Source of the DNA: Acetobacter garciniae | GTDB lineage: Bacteria > Pseudomonadota > Alphaproteobacteria > Acetobacterales > Acetobacteraceae | Assembly (NCBI RefSeq): GCF_017377735.1 | Contig: NZ_JAFVMH010000001.1 | Location: 806,001 to 870,000, forward strand | Length of the DNA: 64,000 bases | Direction: 5' to 3' | Part shown: one piece after another, positions 53,097 through 62,763 of the stretch | How the letters are laid out: the number at the start of each line of letters is the position of its first letter | How positions within the stretch are numbered: position 1 is the stretch's first letter | Translations under genes and position numbers: made by a program | Notes under the pieces: model-generated | Seen by the model: the letters and a program-made list of their open reading frames with translations, nothing else | The model's database searches: none | What the model was told of the DNA's origin: nothing

Positions 53097-54986
53097 ATGA
53101 CAGACATAGTCTACCGCAATGCCCTTGTTTTTGACGGCACCCTGAATGACCCGGTTGTAGCGGATATCGCCGTAAGGGATGGCAAGGTCCGCGCCATTGG
53201 TCCGGACCTGCCCCCTTTCTCCGCCAGTACCGAAATCGACTGTACGGGCTTGTGGCTTATGCCGGGGCTGTTGGATATCCATACCCATCTGGACCTGGAG
53301 CTTGAACTGGCACCCGAACTGCCCGAGGTGGTGCGCCATGGGACCACGACGGTGGTGATCAGCAACTGTTCCATCGGGGTGACTTACGGCCACCAGCGCC
53401 GCGACGGAGAAGACCCGATCGTGGACTGTTTCGCCCGGGTGGAAAACATGCCCAAGCCGATCCTGCGCCGGGTGGCCGATGCCTGCACATGGACAGATTC
53501 CCGGTCCTATCTCGAACATCTTGCAGCATTACCGCTTGGCCCCAATGTGGCCCCGCTTGTTCCCCATTCCATGCTGCGGATCGAGGCCATGGGCCTTGGG
53601 GCTTCCATTTCCCGTGCGCCCGACCGGCGTGAACTCGCCCGCATGCAGGACCTGCTGGAAGCGGCAATGGTGCAAGGCTATGCCGGGCTGTCGACCGATG
53701 CGCTGCCTTTTCATTTTCTGGCCAACACTCCCAACAAGCATAAGAGAATACCTACGCAATATGCCAGTTTTCGCGAACTGGCCCGGCTGACCAATGTGGT
53801 GCGGCGTGCCGGGCGCGTGTGGCAGGCAACACCGCCCAAGGACCGGCTGGCTTTTGCCGTGCGCAGCTTTCTGCTTACCAGCGGGCGCCTGTATGGCCGC
53901 CCTCTGCGCACCACCGCCCTGGCCGTGATCGATCTGCAGACCAATCGCCTGGCGGTTGCCCTTTGCCTTATGCTTTCGGCCATTCTCAATTCCCGCCTGT
54001 TGCGCGGCGCATTTCGGTTTCAGGCCCTGCCGGCGCCTTTCCGGATCTGGAGCGATGGGGCGATCAACCCCATTGCCGATGAAATACCCGAATTCCGGGC
54101 GCTGAACGAACAGGAATTCGATGACCGTGCGGGACGCGCGCGGATCATGGCTGATCCTGGCTGGGTCGCGGATTTCCGGCGCATGTGGCTTAAAGGCAAG
54201 CGCGGTGTCTCACTGGATCGGCTGCGCCGCCTGATCGGGCTTGAAGATGTCGTTCTCAGCCGGGATCTGGACGACATGCGCGTGGCCGAATGCCCGCTGC
54301 CGCATTGGTGTGGAGAGACACTGGGCAGCCCGTATCGCCGGTTGCAGGCCTGGCAGACATCAGGCGGGCGGCACGGGGCGACAGACGCGGCGGAGGCGGA
54401 ATTTTTCGCGCAGTTCCCCAACCCTGTCTGTGACGACGCCGCTTTCATGCTGCACCTGCTGCGCGTATGGGATACCGACCTGCGGTGGGAGACGACAATA
54501 GCCAACCGCAGGCCGGGCATTTTCCGCAAACTGCTTTTTCACCCGCAGACCTTGCCCGGTTTCAACGATAGCGGCGCGCATGTCGCCAATATCGCTTTTT
54601 ACGATGGCAACCTCCGAATGCTCAAAATTGCCCAGGCGGAGGGCTTGCGCCGGGTGGCGCTGGCCATCCACCGGCTGACGCAATTACCCGCCCAATTTTT
54701 CGGCCTCGATGCGGGCAGGTTGCATGTGGGCGGCCGGGCGGATCTGTGCGTTGTCGACCCGAACGCCCTGCGCCGCTGGGACCCGGAGAAGACCTGCCAT
54801 TTCATCCACCGGGAAGAATTCGGGTGCAGGCAGGTCGTCAATCGGCCCGATGGTGTGGTGCGGCATGTCATGATCGGCGGCCACGTGGCGTGGGATAATG
54901 CCGCGTACACACCGGGCTTTGGCCGCAGGGCCTTCGGCCGTATTCTGAAGGCCGGTCTGCGTGAGGGCGCTGCCGCAGCGACGTAG
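53097..54986 (+). CDS. Amidohydrolase, N-acyl-D-amino-acid deacylase type
   Basis: Metal-dependent amidohydrolase-superfamily enzyme of 629 aa, nearest in style to N-acyl-D-amino-acid deacylases, which release D-amino acids or related compounds. The metal-binding strand is MPGLLDIHTHLDLE, and GFNDSGAHVANIAFYDG contains a candidate metal His and Asp. LFVADADLCVVD-type ending appears as GGRADLCVVDPNALR, typical of this superfamily. It is longer than the usual 480-570 aa, mainly through inserts around residues 220-380. ATG 53097 has AGGAGAG upstream; a 22-residue longer form starts at 53031. No clear operon partner: it converges with the TonB receptor gene. Confidence 0.82.
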   Translation: MTDIVYRNALVFDGTLNDPVVADIAVRDGKVRAIGPDLPPFSASTEIDCTGLWLMPGLLDIHTHLDLELELAPELPEVVRHGTTTVVISNCSIGVTYGHQRRDGEDPIVDCFARVENMPKPILRRVADACTWTDSRSYLEHLAALPLGPNVAPLVPHSMLRIEAMGLGASISRAPDRRELARMQDLLEAAMVQGYAGLSTDALPFHFLANTPNKHKRIPTQYASFRELARLTNVVRRAGRVWQATPPKDRLAFAVRSFLLTSGRLYGRPLRTTALAVIDLQTNRLAVALCLMLSAILNSRLLRGAFRFQALPAPFRIWSDGAINPIADEIPEFRALNEQEFDDRAGRARIMADPGWVADFRRMWLKGKRGVSLDRLRRLIGLEDVVLSRDLDDMRVAECPLPHWCGETLGSPYRRLQAWQTSGGRHGATDAAEAEFFAQFPNPVCDDAAFMLHLLRVWDTDLRWETTIANRRPGIFRKLLFHPQTLPGFNDSGAHVANIAFYDGNLRMLKIAQAEGLRRVALAIHRLTQLPAQFFGLDAGRLHVGGRADLCVVDPNALRRWDPEKTCHFIHREEFGCRQVVNRPDGVVRHVMIGGHVAWDNAAYTPGFGRRAFGRILKAGLREGAAAAT

Positions 54987-55027
54987 CCCCTCACACGCGA
55001 AGAAATTTCTTTTCAGATCATGCACGA

Positions 55028-57559
55028 TCACCAGCTATAGGTCAGGTTTCCATAGACCCGCCGCCCCTGGCCGAGAAAGCACGAACCGAACCCGCATGTC
55101 GTGATGTAATATTTGTTGGTCAGGTTGGACATGGCCAACTGGGCTTTCAATCCGCGCAGGAGGGGTGTTGCTTCGCCCAGATCGTAGTGCGCGCCTGCAT
55201 CGAACAGGACGTAGGCCGGTGTTTTGAAAGATTCGACCTTGTCGAAATAATTGGAGCCTACATATCTCAAACCCCAGTTGATGCCCAGTCCCCTGGTCAG
55301 GGATTGGGGAAGGGTATAGTCAAAAAAGACCGAAAACATGTTGCGTGGAACCTGAGGAACGGATTTCCCTTCTTCCTTCACGTTCGCTCCGTAGTATTCA
55401 CCGGTATAAGGGTTGTATTTCTGCGCGGTCAGGTTGCTTTTTGCAAAGCGGATATCCGTATAGCTATAAGAAGCCAGAACCCGCAGGTCGTGGGTGATAT
55501 TCGCATTCGCCGATACCTCGAACCCCTGGGATCGCACACGGCCGGCGTCCTCTGAATAGCCGGTATGAACAAGATCGCTGATGAGGTAATGATCTTCATT
55601 GATCCGAAAAGCGGATGCCGTAATCAGGATATTTTTGCCCGGAACTTTGTATTTAAGCCCTGCTTCCATCTGTTTGCCACGCAGGGGCGCGATAAGATGG
55701 CCTTGCCAGTCGGTGGAATCCTGCGGGGTGAATGACGTCGCATAGCTGAAATAAGGCGCAAAGCTGATGCTGGAATTGTAAATCAGCCCTGCTCGCCACG
55801 TAAACGCGTTCTGAGAATAGGATTGGTTGTTGCCACCGCCCCTGTACCGGTACGTTTGATACCGATCCGTAAACCAGTCTTCGCGCCCTCCCAGGATAAT
55901 GGACAGTCTTTTCCATTTGATCTGATCCTGGAAATAAACCCCTTCCTGAAAATAGCTATCGGTGCCGTTATAGCCCCTGACATTACAGCCTGAACTTGAA
56001 CTGACGCTCATGCACGGGGTGAATTGCGTTGCTTGTGGATTATAGAGATCGATCACCGCATCCGTTGATGAGATGATGTTGTTCTGGTTGTAATCATAAT
56101 GACGGAAGTCCGATCCGACCACCCAGGTGTTCTTGACACTGCCACTTTGAATATCACCGTGTAAGCGTGTGTCGAACGCAATACTTTCCGACGAATAATA
56201 TCGTGCTTCCGGTGTATAATATTGCAGGCTTGGGTCAGCGTCATCCACGCCGCCATCGGCATAGGAATCCCTGTCCCTTTGGCGTGTTTTTTCGTAGCGC
56301 AGGACCTGGCTGAAATTGATGTATTTATTGAACTTATGATTGAACTGATATTCGAACATGGCGTTGCTGCGGGAATCTTCATTCCAGTTGGTGAGGCCTG
56401 CGAATGTGCTGCGCGAGATTCGGCGGTATCCGTCCGTGATCAGGGTGCCGCGTGTGGGATATTGCGCTCCCGCGTTTTCTCCGGCATCGGGCGTGTAGCT
56501 GTAGGAACCGATCAGGGTCAGGCTGGTTTTGTCGTCGATATCCCAGGTCAACGACGGAAGAACGCCCACACGCCTGTACCGATTATAATTGGTCTGGATA
56601 TCCTGCGTGTTACCGATTGCAGCAATACGGTAACGAACATTGCCCGATCTGGTCACTTTGTCGCTGACATCCACCGTTGCTTCGTAGCGGTTCCAGTTGC
56701 CAAAGCCGACGGAGACCTGGTGAAGGGGCGTGTCGGTCGGCTTTTTCAGCGCCATGTCCACCAGCCCGCCCGGTGCCGACTGGCCATACATGACCGAAGG
56801 AGGACCGTTGAGAACTTCGATCCGTTCAAGGAATGTCGGCTCCCCCGATGTCAGGGATGTGCTCATCAGCCCATCCACGTATTGCTGTGTGCTGAAGCCG
56901 CGCTGCATGATCGCCCCGCCGCTCCCCATTGCCTCGCCCGACGAAAACGAACCATAGGGTTCTGAATAAATGCCGGCACTATAGCGTAATGCTTCCTGTA
57001 TGGTCTGCGGCTGCTGGTCGATCAACTGCTGTTTGGTAATCACGTAGATGGAGGTTGGTATTTCCACCAGCGGCGTATCGGTCTTTGTTCCTGCCATGGT
57101 GTTTTCGGCAACGTAGCCTACGCCCGGACCGGTTGGGTCCTGATGCGTGGCGGTTCCGCCCACCCGCACGGGCCCAAGTGCTATGGCGGAGCCTGTTTTC
57201 TGGATCAGGACATTGTTCGTGCCGGAATAGCGCGCCGCAAGTCCAGTTCCGGCCAGAAGGTGCGCCAGCGCCACGTTTGGCGCCATACGGCCTGAAACAC
57301 CGGCCGTTCTTGCGTTGCGGGCCAGATCGCCGTTGATCGAAACCTGTATGCCAGCCTGGCGCCCGAACCGGGTCAGTGCTTGGGCCAGCGATCCGGCCGG
57401 AATATCGAACGGAATTTCCGTAGCGGCCGTCACTGCGGCCGGTGCGCTATAGGCGGGGTATATCATCAGGCCCGATAACCCGGCTGTGGACAGTCCCAAC
57501 AGAAATCGTCTGGCAAATTGCTGAGTTTTCGAAATTCTTACGCCTGCATACGCCCACAT
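55028..57559 (-). CDS. TonB-dependent siderophore receptor with signalling domain (FpvA/FecA type)
   Basis: Outer-membrane receptor of 843 aa for a ferric siderophore that also signals to the FecR/FecI pair upstream. After a signal peptide (to about residue 44) is an STN signalling domain (about 49-120; IPFDIPAGSLAQALTRFGRQ, ARTAGVSGRMAPNVALAHLLAGTG), then the plug (about 160-270; MAGTKTDTPLVEIPTSIYVI, EVLNGPPSVMYGQSAPGGLVD) and a barrel finishing in VYGNLTYSW. Cys pairs in extracellular loops (CMSVSSSSGC; CGFGSC) are noted. ATG 57559 follows GGAG. The gene order sigma, anti-sigma, receptor, all on one strand, is the standard cell-surface signalling arrangement. Confidence 0.93.
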   Translation of the reverse strand: MWAYAGVRISKTQQFARRFLLGLSTAGLSGLMIYPAYSAPAAVTAATEIPFDIPAGSLAQALTRFGRQAGIQVSINGDLARNARTAGVSGRMAPNVALAHLLAGTGLAARYSGTNNVLIQKTGSAIALGPVRVGGTATHQDPTGPGVGYVAENTMAGTKTDTPLVEIPTSIYVITKQQLIDQQPQTIQEALRYSAGIYSEPYGSFSSGEAMGSGGAIMQRGFSTQQYVDGLMSTSLTSGEPTFLERIEVLNGPPSVMYGQSAPGGLVDMALKKPTDTPLHQVSVGFGNWNRYEATVDVSDKVTRSGNVRYRIAAIGNTQDIQTNYNRYRRVGVLPSLTWDIDDKTSLTLIGSYSYTPDAGENAGAQYPTRGTLITDGYRRISRSTFAGLTNWNEDSRSNAMFEYQFNHKFNKYINFSQVLRYEKTRQRDRDSYADGGVDDADPSLQYYTPEARYYSSESIAFDTRLHGDIQSGSVKNTWVVGSDFRHYDYNQNNIISSTDAVIDLYNPQATQFTPCMSVSSSSGCNVRGYNGTDSYFQEGVYFQDQIKWKRLSIILGGREDWFTDRYQTYRYRGGGNNQSYSQNAFTWRAGLIYNSSISFAPYFSYATSFTPQDSTDWQGHLIAPLRGKQMEAGLKYKVPGKNILITASAFRINEDHYLISDLVHTGYSEDAGRVRSQGFEVSANANITHDLRVLASYSYTDIRFAKSNLTAQKYNPYTGEYYGANVKEEGKSVPQVPRNMFSVFFDYTLPQSLTRGLGINWGLRYVGSNYFDKVESFKTPAYVLFDAGAHYDLGEATPLLRGLKAQLAMSNLTNKYYITTCGFGSCFLGQGRRVYGNLTYSW

Positions 57560-57703
57560 TACGCCACCGCTCCATTCTCGCTCGATCGTTGGAAGACCGA
57601 ATGCGGTTGCATGGCATTCGCATCTTCCTCTTTAAACAATGAACGATGGCCGGAAGCCGTTTTTCGGTCGGTTGCAGAAAATTTTTGGAACTTTTTCCGC
57701 TTT

Positions 57704-58669
57704 TTAGCGAGAAATGACGATAATCCAAGGGGTTATGTGTCGCAATGTCGCACCTTGCGTGTCAGCCATGGCTTTCAATGCGGCTTCGGGGGCGGACAGG
57801 TTGTAGACCCCCGTCACCTTGCCGCCGTTCAGGCTCCGATCCGCTACAAAGATCTTGCCCCCATAATAGGGCCCGATCCGGTCCATTGCCTCGCTGAATG
57901 TCGCATCCTGCAGGACAAGCTGCCCGCTGGTCGCCCATGCCCCGACATTCTCGACATCTTCCCTGCCCTGCAACACGTCAGCGCGGTTGCCAACATCCAG
58001 GCGTTGCCCTGCGCCCATGTCCATGGAAAAGGCGCGTGCTCCATCGACATGCACCCTGCCCGCCTTGACGGCGACGGAGGAGGTGGTTGCTGAAAGACGT
58101 ATATCGAATTCCGTTCCGATATCCGTAACAGTGATGGAACCACCCAGCACGCGGAACGGACGGGCAGTGTCATGTGCGACCCTGAAAAACCCCTCCCCCC
58201 GAAGAAGGCGGATTTCCCTGGCCCCTTCCGGGCGATACGCTACGTCGATCGCGCTGTGCGGCGCCAGGCTGACTTCGCTTCCATCGGCCAGCCGTATCGT
58301 CGTTTGCCGGGCCGCCGAGGTCGCATAATCAGCCGTAAGCCGGTAATACCAGTCGGGTGCTGACACAAACAGTGCGATGGACGCGGCAAGCCCAAGCGGG
58401 ATGGCCCAGAGTGCACGGCGGACAGGGTGCCGCGCGCGCGAAACCTGATACTCCTTAGGGGCGCGCGATGGGTATTCATTCTCGAATAGCGGCCCCATCA
58501 GGTCATAGACGCCTGACGTTGCCTCCCATGCCTGCTGGTGGGCCGGATCTGCTGAAAGCCATGCCTCGAAGTCGTCCTTCAACCGTTGGTCGTCAGGATT
58601 TTCTTCCAGGGAGACCAGCCAGCGCGCCGCCTCAAGGGAAATGCGATCATACGTTTCCGTATCGCTCAT
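57704..58669 (-). CDS. FecR-family anti-sigma regulator
   Basis: Inner-membrane transmitter (321 aa) between the receptor and the sigma factor. The cytosolic N-terminus has the FecR sigma-binding domain (DRISLEAARWLVSLEENPDD with LSADPAHQQAWEA), a single membrane segment follows at about 87-107 (ALWAIPLGLAASIALFVSA), and the periplasmic part holds the FecR domain (about 130-230; LADGSEVSLAPHSAIDV, FRVAHDTARPFRV) and an STN-like end (about 245-320). ATG 58669 gives the natural N-terminus; a start at 58867 would add 66 residues running back into the sigma gene. It lies 103 bases after fecI and 144 bases before the receptor start. Confidence 0.92.
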   Translation of the reverse strand: MSDTETYDRISLEAARWLVSLEENPDDQRLKDDFEAWLSADPAHQQAWEATSGVYDLMGPLFENEYPSRAPKEYQVSRARHPVRRALWAIPLGLAASIALFVSAPDWYYRLTADYATSAARQTTIRLADGSEVSLAPHSAIDVAYRPEGAREIRLLRGEGFFRVAHDTARPFRVLGGSITVTDIGTEFDIRLSATTSSVAVKAGRVHVDGARAFSMDMGAGQRLDVGNRADVLQGREDVENVGAWATSGQLVLQDATFSEAMDRIGPYYGGKIFVADRSLNGGKVTGVYNLSAPEAALKAMADTQGATLRHITPWIIVISR

Positions 58670-58772
58670 ACGGGGCTCCCGGTCGGGCACGGTGCGGCAT
58701 TGGAGGTAACGCCCTCCCCATAAGGAAGACGACAGGCGGGCCGCCTTTTTCGGTCGCGCGCAATATGACGCG

Positions 58773-59282
58773 TCATTCAGGAGGGCGTACCCGGCTACGA
58801 CAATGGGCGATGCCGCGTGCAATGATTTCGTGCGCCATTGCGATTGAAACACCCAGATGCTCGGCAATGTCCTTGAGCCTGTACTGGCCCGAGCGGCGCA
58901 TTTCCAGCGCGATGCGAGTGCGTTCGGGCAGTTCGTCTATCGCTTCGCGCAGCAGACGCATCTGTTCGGCCGCCAGAAAATCCCGCTCCGGCGATGTCGG
59001 TCCGGCTACTGCTGCAATTTCTTCCGGCGTGGCGTCGCGTGTGGTTTCTGCCTCCCGCCCCAGCTTGCGCTTTACGTCGATCGCCAGATTACGCACAACG
59101 CGAAAAAGGTATGAATCAGGGGCGATGACATCGACCGTAGCCGTCACTGTCCGGTTGATGCGGAACCATGCTTCCTGCACGATATCGTCGCCATGATTGG
59201 GCACGATTGTCTCGGCGTATTTGATAAGATCGCTCCGCCGGGAGATGAAGGTTTGCTGAACCAAGGGGGGCGATCGCACCAT
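58773..59282 (-). CDS. FecI-family ECF sigma factor
   Basis: Iron-starvation sigma factor of the FecI group (169 aa) that should transcribe the downstream TonB receptor gene when the receptor binds its siderophore. Region 2 is in HGDDIVQEAWFRINR and SYLFRVVRNLAIDVKRK; region 4 is in LREAIDELPERTRIALEMRR and LKDIAEHLGVSIAMAHEIIARGIAHC. ATG 59282 begins MVRSPPLVQQTF. A Fur-like repeat lies 34 bases upstream, so synthesis is probably repressed by iron. Together with the following FecR and receptor genes it forms a complete signalling system. Confidence 0.93.
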   Translation of the reverse strand: MVRSPPLVQQTFISRRSDLIKYAETIVPNHGDDIVQEAWFRINRTVTATVDVIAPDSYLFRVVRNLAIDVKRKLGREAETTRDATPEEIAAVAGPTSPERDFLAAEQMRLLREAIDELPERTRIALEMRRSGQYRLKDIAEHLGVSIAMAHEIIARGIAHCRSRVRPPE

Positions 59283-59316
59283 CCGTTCGTTTCCGCAGTG
59301 CGCCTGTCCGACACAA

Positions 59317-59335
59317 AATAAGAACTGTTCTCATT
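59317..59335. promoter_or_regulatory. Fur-like site upstream of fecI
   Basis: AATAAGA-ACTGT-TCTCATT, 7-5-7 repeat with one mismatch between arms, 34 bases before the fecI ATG. It is 17 of 19 positions close in form to the 45431 site (same right arm, left arm differing at one base). Confidence 0.6.
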
Positions 59336-59581
59336 TAAAGCAGAAGCCGGGCGAATACAAGCGCACCCTGCCCCGCCGTGGTGGACCGCCATGGCAGCCG
59401 ATCGGTAAGGGATGCGGTGGGAATGAGGATAGAAATGCCCGTAAAGGGCCGCAACCAAAATACAGGCCGCGCGTATTGTAGAAGTTACGCCAACGCAGCG
59501 TCAGTTCAAGCCGGTCACCCCATACCGATCACTGCGATCGATGGAAGAAACAGCCGTGCTGTTAACGATAGGACTACGCAC

Positions 59582-59761
59582 ATGGGAATGATATTACTTA
59601 TTATTATCCTGATCGTGGTATTCGGTGGTACCGGTGGATATTACGGCTACAATCGTTACGGCGCGCAGGGTCTTGGCGGGGTGCTGGGGCTTATCCTCAT
59701 CATTCTGCTTATTCTCTGGTTCCTGGGGGATCTGGGAGGGCCGTATTTCACCCGTCCTTAG
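59582..59761 (+). CDS. Small hydrophobic membrane protein (DUF3309-like)
   Basis: 59 aa with a hydrophobic start MGMILLIIILIVVFGG, a Gly/Tyr-rich turn GGYYGYNRYGAQGLGG, and a second segment VLGLILIILLILWFLG, ending in GGPYFTRP. This layout resembles the small DUF3309 proteins found in many alphaproteobacteria. Start ATG 59582; a longer frame begins at 59378 but its first 68 residues are implausible. It stands alone. A short palindrome AACAG-CCGTG-CTGTT (59549-59563) lies upstream. Function unknown. Confidence 0.72.
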   Translation: MGMILLIIILIVVFGGTGGYYGYNRYGAQGLGGVLGLILIILLILWFLGDLGGPYFTRP

Positions 59762-59792
59762 GGCCGGGCGTAAGGAAGGCTGAAAAAGAGCG

Positions 59793-59847
59793 TGAGGGGG
59801 CGGATTATCCCCTCACCCCGCCACACCTGTTCGGGTGGAGCGGGGTG
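59793..59847. terminator. Nested hairpins after the small membrane protein
   Basis: TGAGGGG/CCCCTCA (59793-59815) and CACCCCGC/GCGGGGTG (59814-59847) form two neighbouring stems between convergent genes. No strong T-run follows, so they may be a terminator or a REP-like element. Confidence 0.45.
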
Positions 59848-59870
59848 GCTACTGCCCCTTTTCTTCTCGC

Positions 59871-60656
59871 TTACCCCATGGGGAAAGGGGGCTGGCCGTT
59901 CGATGCCGTGACACCGCCATCCACCGGCATGATAAGGCCGGTGATATACGCGGCATCCGCGCTGGCCAGAAACGTAATGGCCGCCGCCATGTCTTCGGGC
60001 AGGCCCAGGCGGCCTAGTGGAATACGGTCTTCAACACTTTTGACGAAAGCTGTGTTCTTGACGGCGTCCTTGGTCATGCCGGTGCGCGTGACCGACGGGC
60101 AGATCGCATTCACCCGCACGCCTGTGTGCCCATGGTCCATGGCCATGACCCGGGTGAGGTTGACGACCCCGCCTTTGGCCACGTCGTAATAAGCCGTGTT
60201 CCAATCCCCCCGCATGCCCGAGACCGATGCGGTGTTGACAATATTGCCCTTACTTTCGATCAGCATGGGCAGGAAGGTGCGGCTGACATCGATCGTGCCG
60301 TTCAGGATGGTGGCGCAGACCGTATTCCATGTGGCCAGGTCGCAATCCAGTACCGTGCCCATGGCCGTTACTCCGGCATTGTTCACCAGCACATCCAGCT
60401 TGCCAAAGTGGTTGCGTACAAATTCCAGCAGGGCCTGAACCTGACTGGGGACCGAGACATCCGTCAGTGATGCAATGGCCCGTTCGGGGTCCAGGCCATC
60501 TGTCGCGGCATGCAGGGCCTTCTTGTCACGATCGACAAAAATGACGCGCGCCCCTTCATCGAGAAAACGCAGCCCTGTCGCAAGACCGATCCCCGATGCG
60601 GCACCCGTTACAATGACCGTGTGACCCGTAAAGCGCGATAATCCATTGATAGGCAT
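59871..60656 (-). CDS. SDR-family oxidoreductase
   Basis: NAD(P)-dependent short-chain dehydrogenase of 261 aa, classical type. The cofactor loop is VTGAASGIGLATGLRF, NNAGVTAMG follows, catalytic residues lie in NTASVSGMRGDWNTAYYDVAK (Ser, Tyr, Lys), and ITGLIMPVDGGVTA is the normal C-terminal part. ATG 60656; the region upstream has a conventional ribosome site. The gene is between the FUSC exporter gene and the small membrane protein, with a gap of 169 bases from the former, on the same strand. Substrate unknown. Confidence 0.88.
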   Translation of the reverse strand: MPINGLSRFTGHTVIVTGAASGIGLATGLRFLDEGARVIFVDRDKKALHAATDGLDPERAIASLTDVSVPSQVQALLEFVRNHFGKLDVLVNNAGVTAMGTVLDCDLATWNTVCATILNGTIDVSRTFLPMLIESKGNIVNTASVSGMRGDWNTAYYDVAKGGVVNLTRVMAMDHGHTGVRVNAICPSVTRTGMTKDAVKNTAFVKSVEDRIPLGRLGLPEDMAAAITFLASADAAYITGLIMPVDGGVTASNGQPPFPMG

Positions 60657-60825
60657 TCAATTTTTCCCCTACGGCATGACTGGTCCGGAAAGCCTGCGTT
60701 CCGTGACTGCATTCCCTGCTTAACGCCCAGATATTAACCATGTCTTAACCTTGTTTGGGGAATGGCCTCAAAAAACCTCTATTCCGATCGGGTGGCCGCC
60801 TATGCTTCCCCGTGCGGGTCTGGCC

Positions 60826-62661
60826 TTATTCCTCGCTTTCGGTGGCGGCCAACGGGTCTTGGGGAGCAAAGAAGGTGCTGCGCGCAACCCCGTTGAGTGC
60901 TGTTATGGCTGCGGGGTTAGCCTGTGTGTGTCGTTGCAGGTTATGGGCGATCATGGCGGCATTCTGGACAGCAACAAGCGGGGCGCGTGTCCAGGTGCGC
61001 AGGAAAACCCTCAGGCGCTTGCGGGTGGGGGCGGGTGTATGCGGGTCGTTTGCGATATCGCGCAGTTCGATCACCCACATCCCCAGCACCATGGCCTGCA
61101 AATGCCGCGCCATGGCCTGGCGCATGACATCGGGGGGCACACGCTGGCACATCCGCGCGGCCCTGACCATGCTGTCAGCATTTTCCGACAACCACCGATG
61201 CACCGACATGCCGGGGTCACGCGCGACTGTACCCAGCCGCCTGTCCACCCAGCGGGCGGTGCGCATCAGATGGTCATCCGCCCGGAACGGCAATACGACC
61301 CCGAATGTCAGGCGTGCGAACAGGACAGCCCCCAGAAAGGCCCCCGTTGTGTTCAGGAAGGAGACCTCGTCATACCGCATCAGGTTGGAAGGCCCGATCA
61401 GCACGGGCAGGAACATGTTGAACGAAAACGCATGGTTCACCAGGGCCGGGTTACGGGCTGCAAGCCCCCCGGCAATGGCAGGCACGGCCAGCAGGCAGGC
61501 CAAGCATTCCGGGCTTGTGACGGCAGGCACCACCCTGAAGACATAAAAGGCCGCCACCGCCGCGCACCACAAAGCCCCGCGGAAGAAGCCCGATGAGGCC
61601 AAAGCGGGGATTTCGCGCGTGTCCAGCAGGCCATAGACCAAGGCTACGTAGGCGACGAACGTCGTGCCTGATGGCCAGGCCGTTATTTCCCATAGCAGCC
61701 ATGCCCCGATAATGCCGGTAATGGCCCGCAGCGCATTATAAAGCGCTTCCACCTTGTCGCGGGGGGATCGGGTTCTGAACGTAAACCGGTCTCCCCGCCG
61801 GGGGGAGGAAATGGTCTGGATATGGGCATGCGCTTCGGCCAGCCCCTTGCCGATATCCTCATGCGGTGCGCCGCCACGGGCCCGAGCCAGCGCGCCCAGC
61901 AGGCAGGCCAGTGCCCCGCGGGCATGATCGCCCTGCCTGCGCGCCCCTGCCCCCATTTCCAGCACATCGTATTCGATACGGGCATTGGCCGCGATGATCG
62001 ACGCCAGAAGCTGCTGTTCGGCATCGATATCCCCTGCCCCCGCATGAATATCGTTCACGCGGCGCGAAACCTCGGCCGTGATCTGGTCCAGCCGCATCAG
62101 AAGCCGCTGGCGTGCCTGGTCCCGCACGGTGGGCAGGAACATGGCCGCCAGCGCGGCTTCGCAGACAATGCCAAGGACGATGTATGTGCCACGGGCAATG
62201 GCCACACTGAACACGTCATCGGGTTGGTGAATGGCCCCGGTCGAGACAATGACCGATGTAAAGCTGGCGACCAGAAACCCGTAGCGCCGATAGCCGCCGA
62301 AAAAGGTCGCAAACCCGCAGCAAAGCCCGATCCACAGGGCCAGGCCGATAAAGAACAGGCCCGTTTCCTGGGGGAAAGCCGCAATCAGCCCAACACCCAT
62401 ACAGCACCCGATCCCGGTGCCCACCAGACGCCACCGCGCCTTGGACAGGGTTTCCCCCCGCGATGCCGTTGCCACCACCCATACGGTCAGCGGGGCCCAG
62501 GCCGGGCTGTCCAGTTCCATCCACATCGCAATCAGCAGGGACAGGATGGCAGCGGCCGATGTGCGGACAGCAAATCCCAGATCGGCACTTGTGGGGGCGA
62601 AAAGCCAGCGCCATCGTTGTGCGATGTCCACCGGCCATATGCTGGCTGTCTGCCCGTTCAA
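60826..62661 (-). CDS. FUSC-family efflux protein (aromatic acid exporter-like)
   Basis: Inner-membrane protein of 611 aa in the FUSC/AaeB-like superfamily, which exports aromatic carboxylic acids and similar compounds. It shows the two-block layout: five to six helices in the first 170 residues (for example LGFAVRTSAAAILSLLIAMW, WAPLTVWVVATASRGETLSKARWRLVGTG), a soluble middle region of about 170 residues, then a second helix block (about 315-480). LFFIGLALWIGLCCGFATFF belongs to the first block. ATG 62661. It lies 102 bases downstream of a LysR gene on the same strand, a probable regulator. Confidence 0.86.
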   Translation of the reverse strand: MNGQTASIWPVDIAQRWRWLFAPTSADLGFAVRTSAAAILSLLIAMWMELDSPAWAPLTVWVVATASRGETLSKARWRLVGTGIGCCMGVGLIAAFPQETGLFFIGLALWIGLCCGFATFFGGYRRYGFLVASFTSVIVSTGAIHQPDDVFSVAIARGTYIVLGIVCEAALAAMFLPTVRDQARQRLLMRLDQITAEVSRRVNDIHAGAGDIDAEQQLLASIIAANARIEYDVLEMGAGARRQGDHARGALACLLGALARARGGAPHEDIGKGLAEAHAHIQTISSPRRGDRFTFRTRSPRDKVEALYNALRAITGIIGAWLLWEITAWPSGTTFVAYVALVYGLLDTREIPALASSGFFRGALWCAAVAAFYVFRVVPAVTSPECLACLLAVPAIAGGLAARNPALVNHAFSFNMFLPVLIGPSNLMRYDEVSFLNTTGAFLGAVLFARLTFGVVLPFRADDHLMRTARWVDRRLGTVARDPGMSVHRWLSENADSMVRAARMCQRVPPDVMRQAMARHLQAMVLGMWVIELRDIANDPHTPAPTRKRLRVFLRTWTRAPLVAVQNAAMIAHNLQRHTQANPAAITALNGVARSTFFAPQDPLAATESEE

Positions 62662-62763
62662 AGCCGCCTCCCGCCCCTGCTGGCCCGGCAGACTGGACGT
62701 TTAGCCCCACGGCGTCCAAGACATTGTCATGATCTCATCATAAACGCTGTTTATAATGGTGTG

